Shown: positions 1-8,003 of the stretch, in pieces
How the letters are laid out: every line of letters starts with the position of its first letter
How positions within the stretch are numbered: position 1 is the first letter of the stretch
DNA from: Rhodobacteraceae bacterium WFHF2C18
GTDB taxonomy: Bacteria > Pseudomonadota > Alphaproteobacteria > Rhodobacterales > Rhodobacteraceae
Assembly (NCBI GenBank): GCA_002166865.1
Contig: NHTQ01000003.1
Coordinates: 357,093 to 421,092 of the forward strand
Length of the DNA: 64,000 bases
Reading direction: 5' to 3'
The notes under the pieces: model-generated
Seen by the model: only the letters and a program-made list of their open reading frames with translations
What the model was told of the DNA's origin: nothing
Database searches by the model: none
Made by a program: the position numbers and the translations under genes

Positions 1-1
1 C

Positions 2-976
2 TCACACCGCCTGGGGAAGGCGATTCATGACCCTCACAAGCTCGGCGCTGATGCCCGGTTCCGACAGCGCGTGCCCCGCCACTGGTATCATCCGCAAGCG
101 GGCCTTGGGCCATGCGGTTGCCAGATCATGCGCCGCCTTGGGCGGGCAAATCATGTCGTAACGGCCCTGCACGATCGTGCCGGGAATATGCGCGATCCTC
201 TGGGCATCGCTCAGGATCTGACCGTCGTGGTCCAGAAAACCCGCATTGATGAAATAATGATTCTCCAGCCGCGCAAAGGCACGGGCGTATCCCGCAGGGC
301 TGTCACCGCCGACGCCAGTGGAATGGACCGTCGCAAGGGCGTTTTCCCAAGCTGACCATGCCTTGGCATACTTTGTCTCCTCCTCCCGGTCGCCGGAGAA
401 GAGCCGCCGGTTGTAGGCCGTGATCATGTCTCCGCGCTCGGCCTCCGGCACCAGCTCCTGGAAACGCGCCCAGGTCTCCGGCCAGAAGCGTCCGGCCCCT
501 CCGCCATAGAACCAGTCAAGCTCGGCCCGTGTCATGGTGAACACCCCGCGCAGGACTAGGTGACGCACGCGATCGGGGTGCGCCTGCGCGTAGACAAGCG
601 CCAGGGTTGCCCCCCAACTGCCGCCGAAGACGACCCAGCTATCGATTCCAAGGGCGCTTCTGATCCGTTCGATATCCGCGACCAAGTGCCAGGTCGTGTT
701 GGCCTCGATGCTTGCATGGGGGCGCGAGCGGCCACAACCTCGTTGATCGAAAAGGATGATCCGGTAGACCGCGGGATCGAAATAGCGCCGCATCGCGGGG
801 CTGCAGCCACCGCCGGGCCCCCCGTGCAGGACCACTACAGGCAAGCCGTCCCGGCGCCCGGACTGTTCGACGTATATCTCGTGGCCGTCGCCCACGTCCA
901 TCATGCGCCGGTCGAACGGATCGAGGGCGGGATAAAGGTACTGGACTGCGCTCTTTTGGCCCGCGAATTTATCCAT
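2..976 (-). CDS. pip: Proline iminopeptidase (alpha/beta hydrolase)
   Basis: Cytoplasmic serine peptidase that removes N-terminal proline from peptides. The 324-residue product has the family layout: oxyanion-hole motif HGGPGGG at residues 51-57, DQRGCGRS at 77-84, and nucleophile elbow GGSWG at 118-122 with Ser120. The probable acid is Asp274 in GRYDM and the probable base His302 in VAGHAL. The frame stays open upstream into ubiG, but the ATG at 974-976 gives the usual family N terminus (MDKFAGQ) and leaves a 46-nt divergent spacer to ubiG. The TGA stop lies at 2-4, so the gene is complete at the window edge. Family assignment is strong; substrate preference is inferred. Confidence 0.93.
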   Translation of the reverse strand: MDKFAGQKSAVQYLYPALDPFDRRMMDVGDGHEIYVEQSGRRDGLPVVVLHGGPGGGCSPAMRRYFDPAVYRIILFDQRGCGRSRPHASIEANTTWHLVADIERIRSALGIDSWVVFGGSWGATLALVYAQAHPDRVRHLVLRGVFTMTRAELDWFYGGGAGRFWPETWARFQELVPEAERGDMITAYNRRLFSGDREEETKYAKAWSAWENALATVHSTGVGGDSPAGYARAFARLENHYFINAGFLDHDGQILSDAQRIAHIPGTIVQGRYDMICPPKAAHDLATAWPKARLRMIPVAGHALSEPGISAELVRVMNRLPQAV

Positions 977-1022
977 GACCGTCCTATATTGATCGTGACC
1001 ACATGACCACACGGAGAGCATA

Positions 1023-1772
1023 ATGCAAACCGCTGCGACGACAATCGATGATACCGAGGTCGCCAAGTTCGAGGCCATGGCCGCCGAATGGTGGGACCCG
1101 AACGGCAAGTTCAAACCGCTGCATATGCTCAATCCCTGCCGGCTGGACTACATCACCACGCAGATCGCCGCCGAGTTTGACCGCGACCGAAGCGCCGACG
1201 CCCCGTTCTGCGGACTGCGGGTGCTGGACATCGGTTGCGGCGGTGGCTTGCTGAGCGAACCGATGGCCCGGCTTGGCGCCGACGTCGTGGGCGCGGACGC
1301 AGCAGAGCGCAACATACCCGTCGCCCGCGTCCACGCGGAACAATCGGGCCTCGATATCGACTATCGCCACACCACGGCCGAGGCCCTGGCCGCAGCCGGC
1401 GAGGAATTCGACGTGGTCCTGAACATGGAGGTCGTCGAACACGTGAGCGATCCGGCCGCCTACCTTGGCGCTTGCCGGCAGTTGCTGAAGCCGGGCGGAC
1501 TGCACGTCTGTTCCACCATCAACCGTACCTCCAAGAGCTTCGCGTTGGCCATCGTCGGGGCGGAATACGTCATGCGGTGGCTGCCGAAGGGCACGCACGC
1601 GTGGAACAAATTCATCACGCCCGACGAACTCTACGACCTCTTGCACCGTGCCGGTCTGGCGCCGGTTGACCGCAAGGGGTTCGTCTTCAATCCGATCCGC
1701 TGGAACTGGTCGCTTTCGCCACGGGACCTCAGCGTGAACTACGTGACTACCAGCGTGAAGCGCTCGGCGTGA
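1023..1772 (+). CDS. ubiG: Bifunctional ubiquinone O-methyltransferase UbiG
   Basis: SAM-dependent methyltransferase that performs both O-methylation steps of ubiquinone biosynthesis. The 249-residue protein has the class I SAM-binding loop in VLDIGCGGG (about residues 67-75), an acidic residue closing strand 2 (GADVVGAD), the [11 protein letters not shown] motif, and the UbiG N-terminal signature [12 protein letters not shown]. The ATG at 1023 follows a GGAG-like site. Its TGA stop (1770-1772) directly abuts the stop of the convergent marR gene, forming TGATCA across the junction. It is divergent from pip. Confidence 0.95.
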   Translation: MQTAATTIDDTEVAKFEAMAAEWWDPNGKFKPLHMLNPCRLDYITTQIAAEFDRDRSADAPFCGLRVLDIGCGGGLLSEPMARLGADVVGADAAERNIPVARVHAEQSGLDIDYRHTTAEALAAAGEEFDVVLNMEVVEHVSDPAAYLGACRQLLKPGGLHVCSTINRTSKSFALAIVGAEYVMRWLPKGTHAWNKFITPDELYDLLHRAGLAPVDRKGFVFNPIRWNWSLSPRDLSVNYVTTSVKRSA

Positions 1773-2216
1773 TCAATCGGTTTCCAGCTTCGCGCGCAGT
1801 TCGCGCAGAACGGGCAGGGTGGCACGCACCCGCGTGTCGCCCAGTTCGCGCACGACCTCGGTGATCATGGGGGCAATCGCTGCGATCGCCGCTTCGCGCG
1901 CCTGCCGACCCGAGGGCGAAATCGCTACCATCTTGCGCCGCGCATCGTCCCAATCGGGGCGAATGTGGATATACCCGGCCCATTCCAGCTTGGACAGCGT
2001 GTTGGTCATGGCCCCACGGGTGACATGGAAGCTCTTGGCCAGTTGCGCGGGGCTGCGCTCCGCCCCGACGCGCGCGAGGTGGTTGAGCACCGAGAAATGC
2101 GAAATCTCCATGCCCTTGGGCAAGACGCGGCTCAGCCTGTTACGGATAAGCTGATCGTTGGTCAGAATCTCGCTGAAAAGGGCTACGGCCAGGGAATTGC
2201 TAGTCGTTTCGTTCAT
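1773..2216 (-). CDS. MarR-family transcriptional regulator
   Basis: Small winged-helix DNA-binding regulator of 147 residues. A recognition-helix region is visible in RSPAQLAKSFHVTRGAMTN and a wing in GYIHIRPDWDDARRKMVAIS, both typical of MarR proteins. It is the last gene of a left-reading series comF, grxC, nitrilase, marR; its start codon lies immediately after the nitrilase-gene TAA on the opposite side of the junction as read along the strand, so the genes are contiguous. The ligand and target genes cannot be told from sequence. Confidence 0.88.
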   Translation of the reverse strand: MNETTSNSLAVALFSEILTNDQLIRNRLSRVLPKGMEISHFSVLNHLARVGAERSPAQLAKSFHVTRGAMTNTLSKLEWAGYIHIRPDWDDARRKMVAISPSGRQAREAAIAAIAPMITEVVRELGDTRVRATLPVLRELRAKLETD

Positions 2217-3047
2217 TTACGGGCCATCGAAAGGGTATTCCTGGTTGATCGAAGGCACGCGGGCACGCGAACTTTCCACCTCCGCCATGTCGATATCGAC
2301 ATATATCACACCAGGCTCCGTTCCGGCATCCGCCAGAACGTCACCCCACGGATCGACAGCCATCGCGTGGCCGTAGGTTTCGCGCTGCCTGCCACGGCTT
2401 GCGGCGTGGCGGCCAGTTTGTGCCGGCGCCAGCACAAAGGCACCCGTTTCGATCGCACGGGCCCGCAGCAGGGGTTCCCAGTGCGCGGCCCCGGTGACCG
2501 GCGAGAAGGCCGACGGCACGGTCAGGATCTGCGCCCCCGCCTGCCCCAGGCGTCGGTAGAGATGGGGAAAGCGGATGTCGTAGCATATTGTCAGCCCCAG
2601 CTTGCCGAGGGGCGTTTCGGCAAGAACGCAGCGCTGGCCGGGCCGATAGCCCGCCGATTCGCGGTAGGTCTCGGTCTCGGAAACCTGCACGTCGAACATG
2701 TGGATCTTGTCGTACCGGGCCGCCACGCTGCCATCCGGCGCAATCAGGAACGACCGGTTGGCGAACCGGCCGTCCGGATCCGCCGTTTTCAGCGCCAGCG
2801 ATCCGATAAGGAGCCATATCCCAAGATCGGCGGCCTGGTCCCGCAGTGCGGCCAGGGTCGGATCCTCCGATTCCCGGTGCAGCACCGCTTTCTGGTGAGT
2901 CCGGCTGGCAGAGACACAGTTGGTCACCTCGGGCGTGAGCACGAAATCTGCCCCGCCGACGGCCGCCTCGGCAATGGCGCGCCGGGTTGCCGGCAGGTTC
3001 TCCATAGGGTCGTCGCTGCCGTTGAGTTGAAGGAGAGCCGCTTTCAT
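2217..3047 (-). CDS. Carbon-nitrogen hydrolase (nitrilase superfamily)
   Basis: Amidase-type hydrolase of 276 residues with the nitrilase catalytic triad: Glu40 (VLTPEV), Lys114 (RYDKIHMFDV) and Cys155 (LTICYDIRFP). The spacing and the motif YDKIHMFDV match the Nit1/NIT2-like branch, whose members hydrolyse deaminated glutathione or omega-amides of 2-oxo acids. The exact substrate is inferred only. The neighbouring glutaredoxin gene, 6 nt away, makes a link to glutathione metabolism plausible. It lies between grxC and marR in one left-reading operon. Confidence 0.9.
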   Translation of the reverse strand: MKAALLQLNGSDDPMENLPATRRAIAEAAVGGADFVLTPEVTNCVSASRTHQKAVLHRESEDPTLAALRDQAADLGIWLLIGSLALKTADPDGRFANRSFLIAPDGSVAARYDKIHMFDVQVSETETYRESAGYRPGQRCVLAETPLGKLGLTICYDIRFPHLYRRLGQAGAQILTVPSAFSPVTGAAHWEPLLRARAIETGAFVLAPAQTGRHAASRGRQRETYGHAMAVDPWGDVLADAGTEPGVIYVDIDMAEVESSRARVPSINQEYPFDGP

Positions 3048-3053
3048 CGCCCG

Positions 3054-3311
3054 TCAGGCCGCCAGAAGCGCGTCCAGCTTGCCCGCCCGTTCAAGCGCAT
3101 AAAGCTCATCGCAACCGCCCACGTGCGTATCGCCGATGAAGATCTGTGGAACGGTGCGCCCACCATTGGCGCGCTGGATCATTTCGGGCTTGCGGGCCGG
3201 ATCGGCGAAAACGTCGATCTCGGCGAACGAAACGCCCTTTTGGGTAAGCAAACGCTTGGCCGCATGACAGAACCCGCAAAGCGGTGATGTGTAGATTTCG
3301 ATTGGCTTCAT
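3054..3311 (-). CDS. grxC: Glutaredoxin 3
   Basis: Small dithiol glutaredoxin of 85 residues with the redox motif CGFC at residues 12-15. The glutathione-binding TVPQIFIGDTHVGG segment (TVP loop, then GG) follows at the expected distance. The open frame extends 26 codons upstream, but the ATG at 3309-3311 gives the canonical MKPIEIYTSP start. It reduces protein disulfides or glutathione mixed disulfides in the cytoplasm. It is 34 nt downstream of comF and 6 nt upstream of the nitrilase gene. Confidence 0.95.
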   Translation of the reverse strand: MKPIEIYTSPLCGFCHAAKRLLTQKGVSFAEIDVFADPARKPEMIQRANGGRTVPQIFIGDTHVGGCDELYALERAGKLDALLAA

Positions 3312-3345
3312 CCGGATGGTCCTGTTGCTGTTGTCTTGCTGCAAC

Positions 3346-4074
3346 CTAAGGATCCTTGGCCACACGCGCCAGAGTGACGATGCGCACATCGGCCGCTCCG
3401 CCCGCGTGGCAGGCCTGCGTAGCGGCCGAAAGCGTGGCCCCCGAGGTCATCACGTCATCGACCAGCAGGACCGCTCGGCCCCTGAGCAAGTGCACGCGGC
3501 GCGGATGCACGGTAATCGCCTCATCCAGCATGCTGTGACGGGCGTCCCGCCCGAAACCGTCCAGCGGCCGGGTGCGCCGGGGACGGATAAGAAGGTCGGG
3601 GCATTGCGCCAGGCCGGCCTCGCGCGCCACGGCGGCGGACAGCAACGCCGCCTGGTTGAAACGGCGCCGCAAAAGCCTCGTCCAGTGAAGCGGCACCGGC
3701 GCAACCAGCGTTTCTGGCCCTATGAGCGGCCGCGCCGCCCGGCTCATCCACACACCGGCGATCCCGCCAATATCGTGGCGGTCCCCGTGCTTAAGCGCCA
3801 GGACAAGGCGCCGGCCGTTGTCGCGATAGAGCATCGCCGTCCGCCCCTTGCTCCAGGGCCTTGCCGAGGCCAGGCAATCGTCGCAGTGCAGCGGCTCGCC
3901 CGGGTCCGTTCCCGGTAACGGAAGGCCGCATGTATCGCAGCACAGCCCGGCAACGAATGGTGTCTCGCGCCAGCAGGGGCCGCAAAGGCCGAAGTCGCTG
4001 TCCACCTGGGTGCCACAGGCTGTACAGCGCGGCGGATAAACCAGGCGCAAAGCGGTTTGAAATGCGGCCCGCAT
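3346..4074 (-). CDS. ComF-family amidophosphoribosyltransferase-like protein
   Basis: Double-zinc-ribbon plus phosphoribosyltransferase protein of the ComF/GntX family, 242 residues. Cysteine pairs at 17/20, 31/34, 45/49 and 64/67 form the N-terminal zinc-binding region. The PRPP-binding loop VLLVDDVMTSGAT is at 202-214. In naturally transformable bacteria ComF helps import single-stranded DNA; whether that applies here is unknown. The start chosen (ATG 4072-4074, MRAAFQTAL) matches related proteins; the frame is open further upstream. Only 18 bp separate it from the divergent methyltransferase start. Confidence 0.9.
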   Translation of the reverse strand: MRAAFQTALRLVYPPRCTACGTQVDSDFGLCGPCWRETPFVAGLCCDTCGLPLPGTDPGEPLHCDDCLASARPWSKGRTAMLYRDNGRRLVLALKHGDRHDIGGIAGVWMSRAARPLIGPETLVAPVPLHWTRLLRRRFNQAALLSAAVAREAGLAQCPDLLIRPRRTRPLDGFGRDARHSMLDEAITVHPRRVHLLRGRAVLLVDDVMTSGATLSAATQACHAGGAADVRIVTLARVAKDP

Positions 4075-4092
4075 CAGCCTATCTGTCCGTCC

Positions 4093-4908
4093 ATGGCACG
4101 TCCCCTGACCGATCGCGCGGCCCTGCTCCGCAACCGCCGCCGCGCATGGCACGACCCCGCGCTTTTCCTGCACGAAATCGCGGGCGACGAGGTCAAGGAT
4201 CGCCTGTCCATGGTTAACAGAACCTTTCGCGATCCCGCCGTCATCTCTGGTTTCGGTTCCTTCTGGTCCCGCATTATTTCCGACGCACCCCATCTTGACG
4301 ACAGCGAGGTTTTGGACCTTCCCCAGTCAGCGCACGATCTGGTGGTCCACGCCATGAGCCTGCACTGGGCGGACGATCCCGTGGGCCAGCTCATCCAGGC
4401 CCGGCGGGCATTGCGCCCCGATGGACTTTTCCTGGCGGTGCTTCCGGGCGGGCGCAGCTTACACGAACTGCGCTCCACCCTGGCCCAGGCGGAATCCGAT
4501 ATCACCGGCGGATTGTCCCCCCGCGTCGCCCCGATGGCGGATATCCGCGATCTCGGCGCTCTGCTGCAACGGGCCGGGTTCGCCTTGCCCGTGGCCGACA
4601 ACCTGCCCCTTACCGTTTCCTATGCGTCACCGCGCCACCTCATGCGCGACCTGCGGGCCATGGGCGAGGCCAACGCCCTAGCCGACCGGGCACGCCGGCC
4701 CCTGCGCCGCGACGTGCTGGAGCGCGCCTGCACCCTTTACCACGACGCCTTCGGCACCGGCGACGGCGGGGTGCGCGCCACCTTCGAACTGGTGGTGCTG
4801 ACGGGTTGGGCTCCGGACGAAAGCCAGCAGAAACCGCTGCGCCCCGGCTCCGCCACGATGCGGCTGGCCGATGCGCTCGGCGCCACGGAAACGCCGATGA
4901 AGGATTGA
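4093..4908 (+). CDS. Class I SAM methyltransferase-like protein (BioC/NDUFAF5-like)
   Basis: A 271-residue protein that aligns by motif with alphaproteobacterial relatives of BioC and NDUFAF5. Visible markers are the N-terminal RRRAWHDPALFLHEIA segment, the MSLHWADDPVGQL motif and ARRALRPDGLFLAVLPGG (motif IV and post-IV of the methyltransferase fold). The usual glycine-rich SAM loop is not evident: where it is expected the sequence reads ISGFGSFW, so catalytic competence is uncertain. The ATG at 4093 (MARPLTDR) is preferred over an in-frame ATG at 4057 that would run into comF. Its substrate is unknown. Confidence 0.75.
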   Translation: MARPLTDRAALLRNRRRAWHDPALFLHEIAGDEVKDRLSMVNRTFRDPAVISGFGSFWSRIISDAPHLDDSEVLDLPQSAHDLVVHAMSLHWADDPVGQLIQARRALRPDGLFLAVLPGGRSLHELRSTLAQAESDITGGLSPRVAPMADIRDLGALLQRAGFALPVADNLPLTVSYASPRHLMRDLRAMGEANALADRARRPLRRDVLERACTLYHDAFGTGDGGVRATFELVVLTGWAPDESQQKPLRPGSATMRLADALGATETPMKD

Positions 4909-4966
4909 CTGCCAGCGCCGCGCCGTTATGTCCAACGGTGTCAGTGACACAGGGACAGGACCGACG

Positions 4967-6031
4967 ATGCTTGACGCTCAGATCAACGCCAAACGCCCCG
5001 AGCACGCCCCCGCCGATCACCCGGCCATCCCGACGGCGAAAGTGGGCGTCTTGCTTGCCAACCTCGGGACGCCGGACAACTACGACTACTGGTCGATGCG
5101 GCGGTATCTCAACGAGTTCCTGTCCGACCGGCGTGTGATCGACTACAGCCCGTGGAAATGGCAGCCCTTGCTGCAAACCGTCATCCTGTCCAAGCGTCCG
5201 TTTTCAAGCGGCGCGGCCTACAAGTCCATCTGGAACGAGGAGAAGGGCGAAAGCCCGCTGATGACGATCACGCGGGACCAGACCGCCAAGATGGCTGAGC
5301 GTCTGCAGGAGCGCTACGGCGATCAGGTGATGGTGGATTTCTGCATGCGCTACGGCAACCCCTCGACCAAGTCGAAGGTCCGGGAAATGGCCGCGGCGGG
5401 CTGCACCCGCATCCTGTTCTTTCCGCTGTATCCGCATTACGCCGGCGCGACGTCTGCGACGGCCAATGACCAGTTCTTCCGCGCGCTCATGGAAGAGCCC
5501 TGGCAACCAACGGCCCGGATTGTGGAACCCTATTTCGAGAACCCGCTGTATATCCAGGCGCTCGCGGAGAGTGTCGAGAAAGCTTATGCCAAGCTGGACG
5601 AGCGGCCCGAGGTCCTCGTGGCGTCCTACCACGGAATGCCCAAGCGATACCTTATGCAGGGCGACCCCTATCACTGTCAGTGCCAGAAAACGACCCGGCT
5701 GTTGAAAGAGAAGCTGGGATGGGACGACTCCGAGATCACGACGACGTTCCAGTCCGTCTTCGGACCCGAGGAGTGGTTGCGACCCTACACGGTCGAGGAA
5801 GTGGCGCGCCTGGCGCGCGAGGACGGCAAGAAACGGATCGCCGTCATCGCGCCGGCTTTCTCCGCCGATTGCATCGAGACCCTCGAGGAGATCAACGAGG
5901 AAATCCGCGAGAGCTTTGAAGAGGCGGGGGGTGAGCAGTTCACCTATATTCCCTGCCTCAACGACGATGATGCGCACATATCCGCCCTGGCATCGGTTGC
6001 CGAGGATAACCTCAAGGGTTGGCTTGACTAG
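4967..6031 (+). CDS. hemH: Ferrochelatase
   Basis: Inserts ferrous iron into protoporphyrin IX in the last step of heme synthesis. The 354-residue product shows VGVLLANLGTPDNYD near the N terminus, the catalytic His222 in SYHGMPKRYLMQGDPYHCQC, and the conserved acidic cluster APAFSADCIETLEEI near 296-309. An in-frame ATG at 4928 would add 13 residues, but ATG 4967 sits 6 nt after AGGA and is favoured. Two other heme genes, hemW and hemJ, lie elsewhere in the window, so heme functions are scattered here. A GC-rich hairpin (6101-6130) follows. Confidence 0.96.
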   Translation: MLDAQINAKRPEHAPADHPAIPTAKVGVLLANLGTPDNYDYWSMRRYLNEFLSDRRVIDYSPWKWQPLLQTVILSKRPFSSGAAYKSIWNEEKGESPLMTITRDQTAKMAERLQERYGDQVMVDFCMRYGNPSTKSKVREMAAAGCTRILFFPLYPHYAGATSATANDQFFRALMEEPWQPTARIVEPYFENPLYIQALAESVEKAYAKLDERPEVLVASYHGMPKRYLMQGDPYHCQCQKTTRLLKEKLGWDDSEITTTFQSVFGPEEWLRPYTVEEVARLAREDGKKRIAVIAPAFSADCIETLEEINEEIRESFEEAGGEQFTYIPCLNDDDAHISALASVAEDNLKGWLD

Positions 6032-6100
6032 GAAAAGGCGAACGGGCCTCCGAATTGGCCGAGAGATCTTCGGTTTGCTCCCCTGTCACCAAAACAATGC

Positions 6101-6130
6101 GGCACGGCGCCCCCCGGCGGGCACCGTGCC
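6101..6130 (-). terminator. GC-rich hairpin between hemH and L,D-transpeptidase
   Basis: Arms GGCACGG (6101-6107) and CCGTGCC (6124-6130) enclose a further CGCC/GGCG pairing. On the minus strand the hairpin is followed by GCATTGTTTT, so it could end transcription of the left-reading L,D-transpeptidase gene. It might also serve hemH, whose stop lies 70 nt away. Prediction from sequence only. Confidence 0.45.
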
Positions 6131-6137
6131 CTCGTCG

Positions 6138-6737
6138 TCAGACCAACAGGACCTGGGTGCCCACCTTGGAAAGCGCGAAAAGTTCCTGGATGTGCTCGTT
6201 GTAAAGACCGATGCAGCCGTTCGAGGACCTCCGCCCGATCTTGCGCGTGTCATGCGTGCCGTGAATCCGGTAATAGGTCCAGCTGAGATACAGCGCATGA
6301 GTTCCAAGCGGATTGTCCGGGCCCGGCGGCACGTATTCGGGCCAGTCAGGATTACGCTCCAGCATTGACGGGGTAGGACGCCAGTCCGGGCCTTCGACCT
6401 TGCGCACAACGCGCGTGCGGCCGCGCCGGGTCAATTCCTCGGACATGGGCACGCTGGAGGGGTACAACTTGTAGACCGTCTCATCCTCGGACCAGTAGTG
6501 CAGAGCACGCGAATCGATATCCACGAGGATGGCGCCATCCTTGAGGTTCGAGAAATAGGGCTTCCAATCCAGCGCCCGGAAACTCGAGATGTTGCGACGA
6601 ACCGATTCCGTCACGCTCTTTTCCATCTCGACAGTGCCGGCGCCATCGACATCTTGCGCGATCGCAGGCACGCCGATCGTGGCAGCGCCCCCCGCCAGAA
6701 AGGCGCGGCGGCTGAAAATGTTTCTGGGATCGGCCAT
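6138..6737 (-). CDS. L,D-transpeptidase (YkuD family), Tat-exported
   Basis: Periplasmic cysteine transpeptidase that forms 3-3 peptidoglycan cross-links or attaches proteins to peptidoglycan. The 199-residue precursor begins with a twin-arginine signal (SRRAFLAGG, Arg10-Arg11, then an Ala-rich stretch to AIAQ). The catalytic region has His159-Gly160 (IHGTHD) and Cys175 in SSNGCIGLYN. Residue 177, normally Arg or Asn after the catalytic Cys-Ile/Leu, is Gly (codon GGT), which is unusual. It is one of two L,D-transpeptidases within 1.8 kb. Confidence 0.9.
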   Translation of the reverse strand: MADPRNIFSRRAFLAGGAATIGVPAIAQDVDGAGTVEMEKSVTESVRRNISSFRALDWKPYFSNLKDGAILVDIDSRALHYWSEDETVYKLYPSSVPMSEELTRRGRTRVVRKVEGPDWRPTPSMLERNPDWPEYVPPGPDNPLGTHALYLSWTYYRIHGTHDTRKIGRRSSNGCIGLYNEHIQELFALSKVGTQVLLV

Positions 6738-6896
6738 TTCCGTCCTCCTGAGCGCGGTACCTCTTTTACGGCGAGCAATATATGACCCGGAAACCCGGGC
6801 CGCAATTCAAAGACGCGTTAGATGGCGATTTGGCGCTTGGGCGGTTTGAAAACCTGCGCGAGCCGCGATAGAGCTTCTTCATCACTCCCTTTTGCA

Positions 6897-7424
6897 ATGG
6901 GCAGGCTCATGGCGCGACTTCTTGGACTGGTCTTCTCGGCTCTCTTCGTTCTGGCGAGCTGCGCAGCACCGCCACCGTCGCCGCAGACAGGGCCCGACGG
7001 CAAACCATTGCCCAAGGTCTACTGGATCCGTAGCAGCCAGAAGGCCGAAATCCAGTTCAGTATGCTCGATTCCGTCAACGCCTTGCGCGAGGCCGCGGGC
7101 AAACCGCCGGTGGAGCTGGACCCCAAGCTCAACGCGGCGGCGGCAACGCATTCGCGCGATATGGCGGTTCAGAACCGGCCGTGGCATTTCGGGTCAGACG
7201 GTTCTTCGCCGATCGATCGCATCCGGCGCGTCGGGTACGAGGGCGAACTCGTGGGAGAGACGATCTCGGAAACCTACGAAACCGAGGTCGAAACGCTTGC
7301 GGCCTGGATGGACAAACCCACGACCCGGGAGGTGATCCTGGATCCCGATGCCCGAAAGATGGGGTTTGCCTGGCACCAGGAAAGCAACGGCAAGATCTGG
7401 TGGACCCTGGTGCTGGGCACCTGA
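6897..7424 (+). CDS. CAP-domain (SCP/PR1-like) lipoprotein
   Basis: A 175-residue exported protein with a lipoprotein signal: hydrophobic LLGLVFSALFVLASCAA with lipobox Cys22. The mature part is a compact CAP domain, with SVNALREAAGKPPVELDPKLNAAAATHSRDM followed by GETISETYE and a C-terminal GFAWHQESNGKIWWTLVLG strand. These match the conserved H-E-W pattern region of bacterial CAP proteins, though the function of such proteins is poorly known. Start at 6897 or 6909 (MARLLG) is possible. It ends 6 nt from the convergent second L,D-transpeptidase gene, suggesting a cell-envelope neighbourhood. Confidence 0.8.
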   Translation: MGRLMARLLGLVFSALFVLASCAAPPPSPQTGPDGKPLPKVYWIRSSQKAEIQFSMLDSVNALREAAGKPPVELDPKLNAAAATHSRDMAVQNRPWHFGSDGSSPIDRIRRVGYEGELVGETISETYETEVETLAAWMDKPTTREVILDPDARKMGFAWHQESNGKIWWTLVLGT

Positions 7425-7430
7425 CGGCCG

Positions 7431-7928
7431 CTAAGGCATGAGACGGATGGGCGTGTCGTTGTCCACCATCGCGTATATCTCTTCCATCTCGCGATTGCTG
7501 ACCGATATGCAGCCGGCGGTCCAGTCCGGCCTCGTCCCGAAAAGCCGCCAGGGACGGCCGTGGATGAAGATGTCCCCGCCCGGCGAAAGTCCCGCGGATC
7601 GTGCACGGGTCACATCCGCTTCGTTCGGGTAGGAAATGCCAAGCGACAGGTGGAACGCGCTTTCGGGGTTGCGGCGGTCGATGGTGTAGTCGCCCTCGGG
7701 CGTGCGCCCGTCGCCTTCGAACCGCTTATGGCCGTTCGGAGCGAAGCCCAGATCGACATCGTAAGTCCTGAGCACCTGATCGTGATGCATCAGGAACATC
7801 CGACGATCACCCTTGTCCACCAGGATCTTCGTCACTTCCGGGCCGTCATAGGTCTTGAACTTGGACGAGGCACAGCCGGTTATGGCGACCAGCCCGAAAA
7901 GACACAGCACCAAGGTCAATCGTCGCAT
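7431..7928 (-). CDS. L,D-transpeptidase (YkuD family) lipoprotein
   Basis: A 165-residue YkuD-domain protein with a lipoprotein signal (LFGLVAITGCAS, lipobox Cys19). The catalytic elements are His123 in FIHGRP and Cys140 in DWTAGCISVSN. The GDGRTPEGDYTI segment is the typical substrate-binding strand of this subgroup. As in the neighbouring enzyme, the position two after the catalytic Cys is not Arg (Ser142); small residues are seen in this subgroup. It lies downstream of an RNA methyltransferase gene in the same orientation, with a 75-nt gap containing a short CCCATTT/AAATGGG inverted repeat. Confidence 0.9.
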   Translation of the reverse strand: MRRLTLVLCLFGLVAITGCASSKFKTYDGPEVTKILVDKGDRRMFLMHHDQVLRTYDVDLGFAPNGHKRFEGDGRTPEGDYTIDRRNPESAFHLSLGISYPNEADVTRARSAGLSPGGDIFIHGRPWRLFGTRPDWTAGCISVSNREMEEIYAMVDNDTPIRLMP

Positions 7929-8003
7929 TTTTCGTTACCTGCCCTCGTTTTTCCTTGGGCGCTATTTTACCCCATTTGAAATGGGCAGGCATTCCCTTTT
8001 TTG

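Noticed and set aside
7929..8003. Terminator at the CCCATTT/AAATGGG inverted repeat between the RNA methyltransferase and L,D-transpeptidase genes
   Set aside because: The stem is short, the loop would be too tight for the full repeat, and no T-tract follows on the minus strand.
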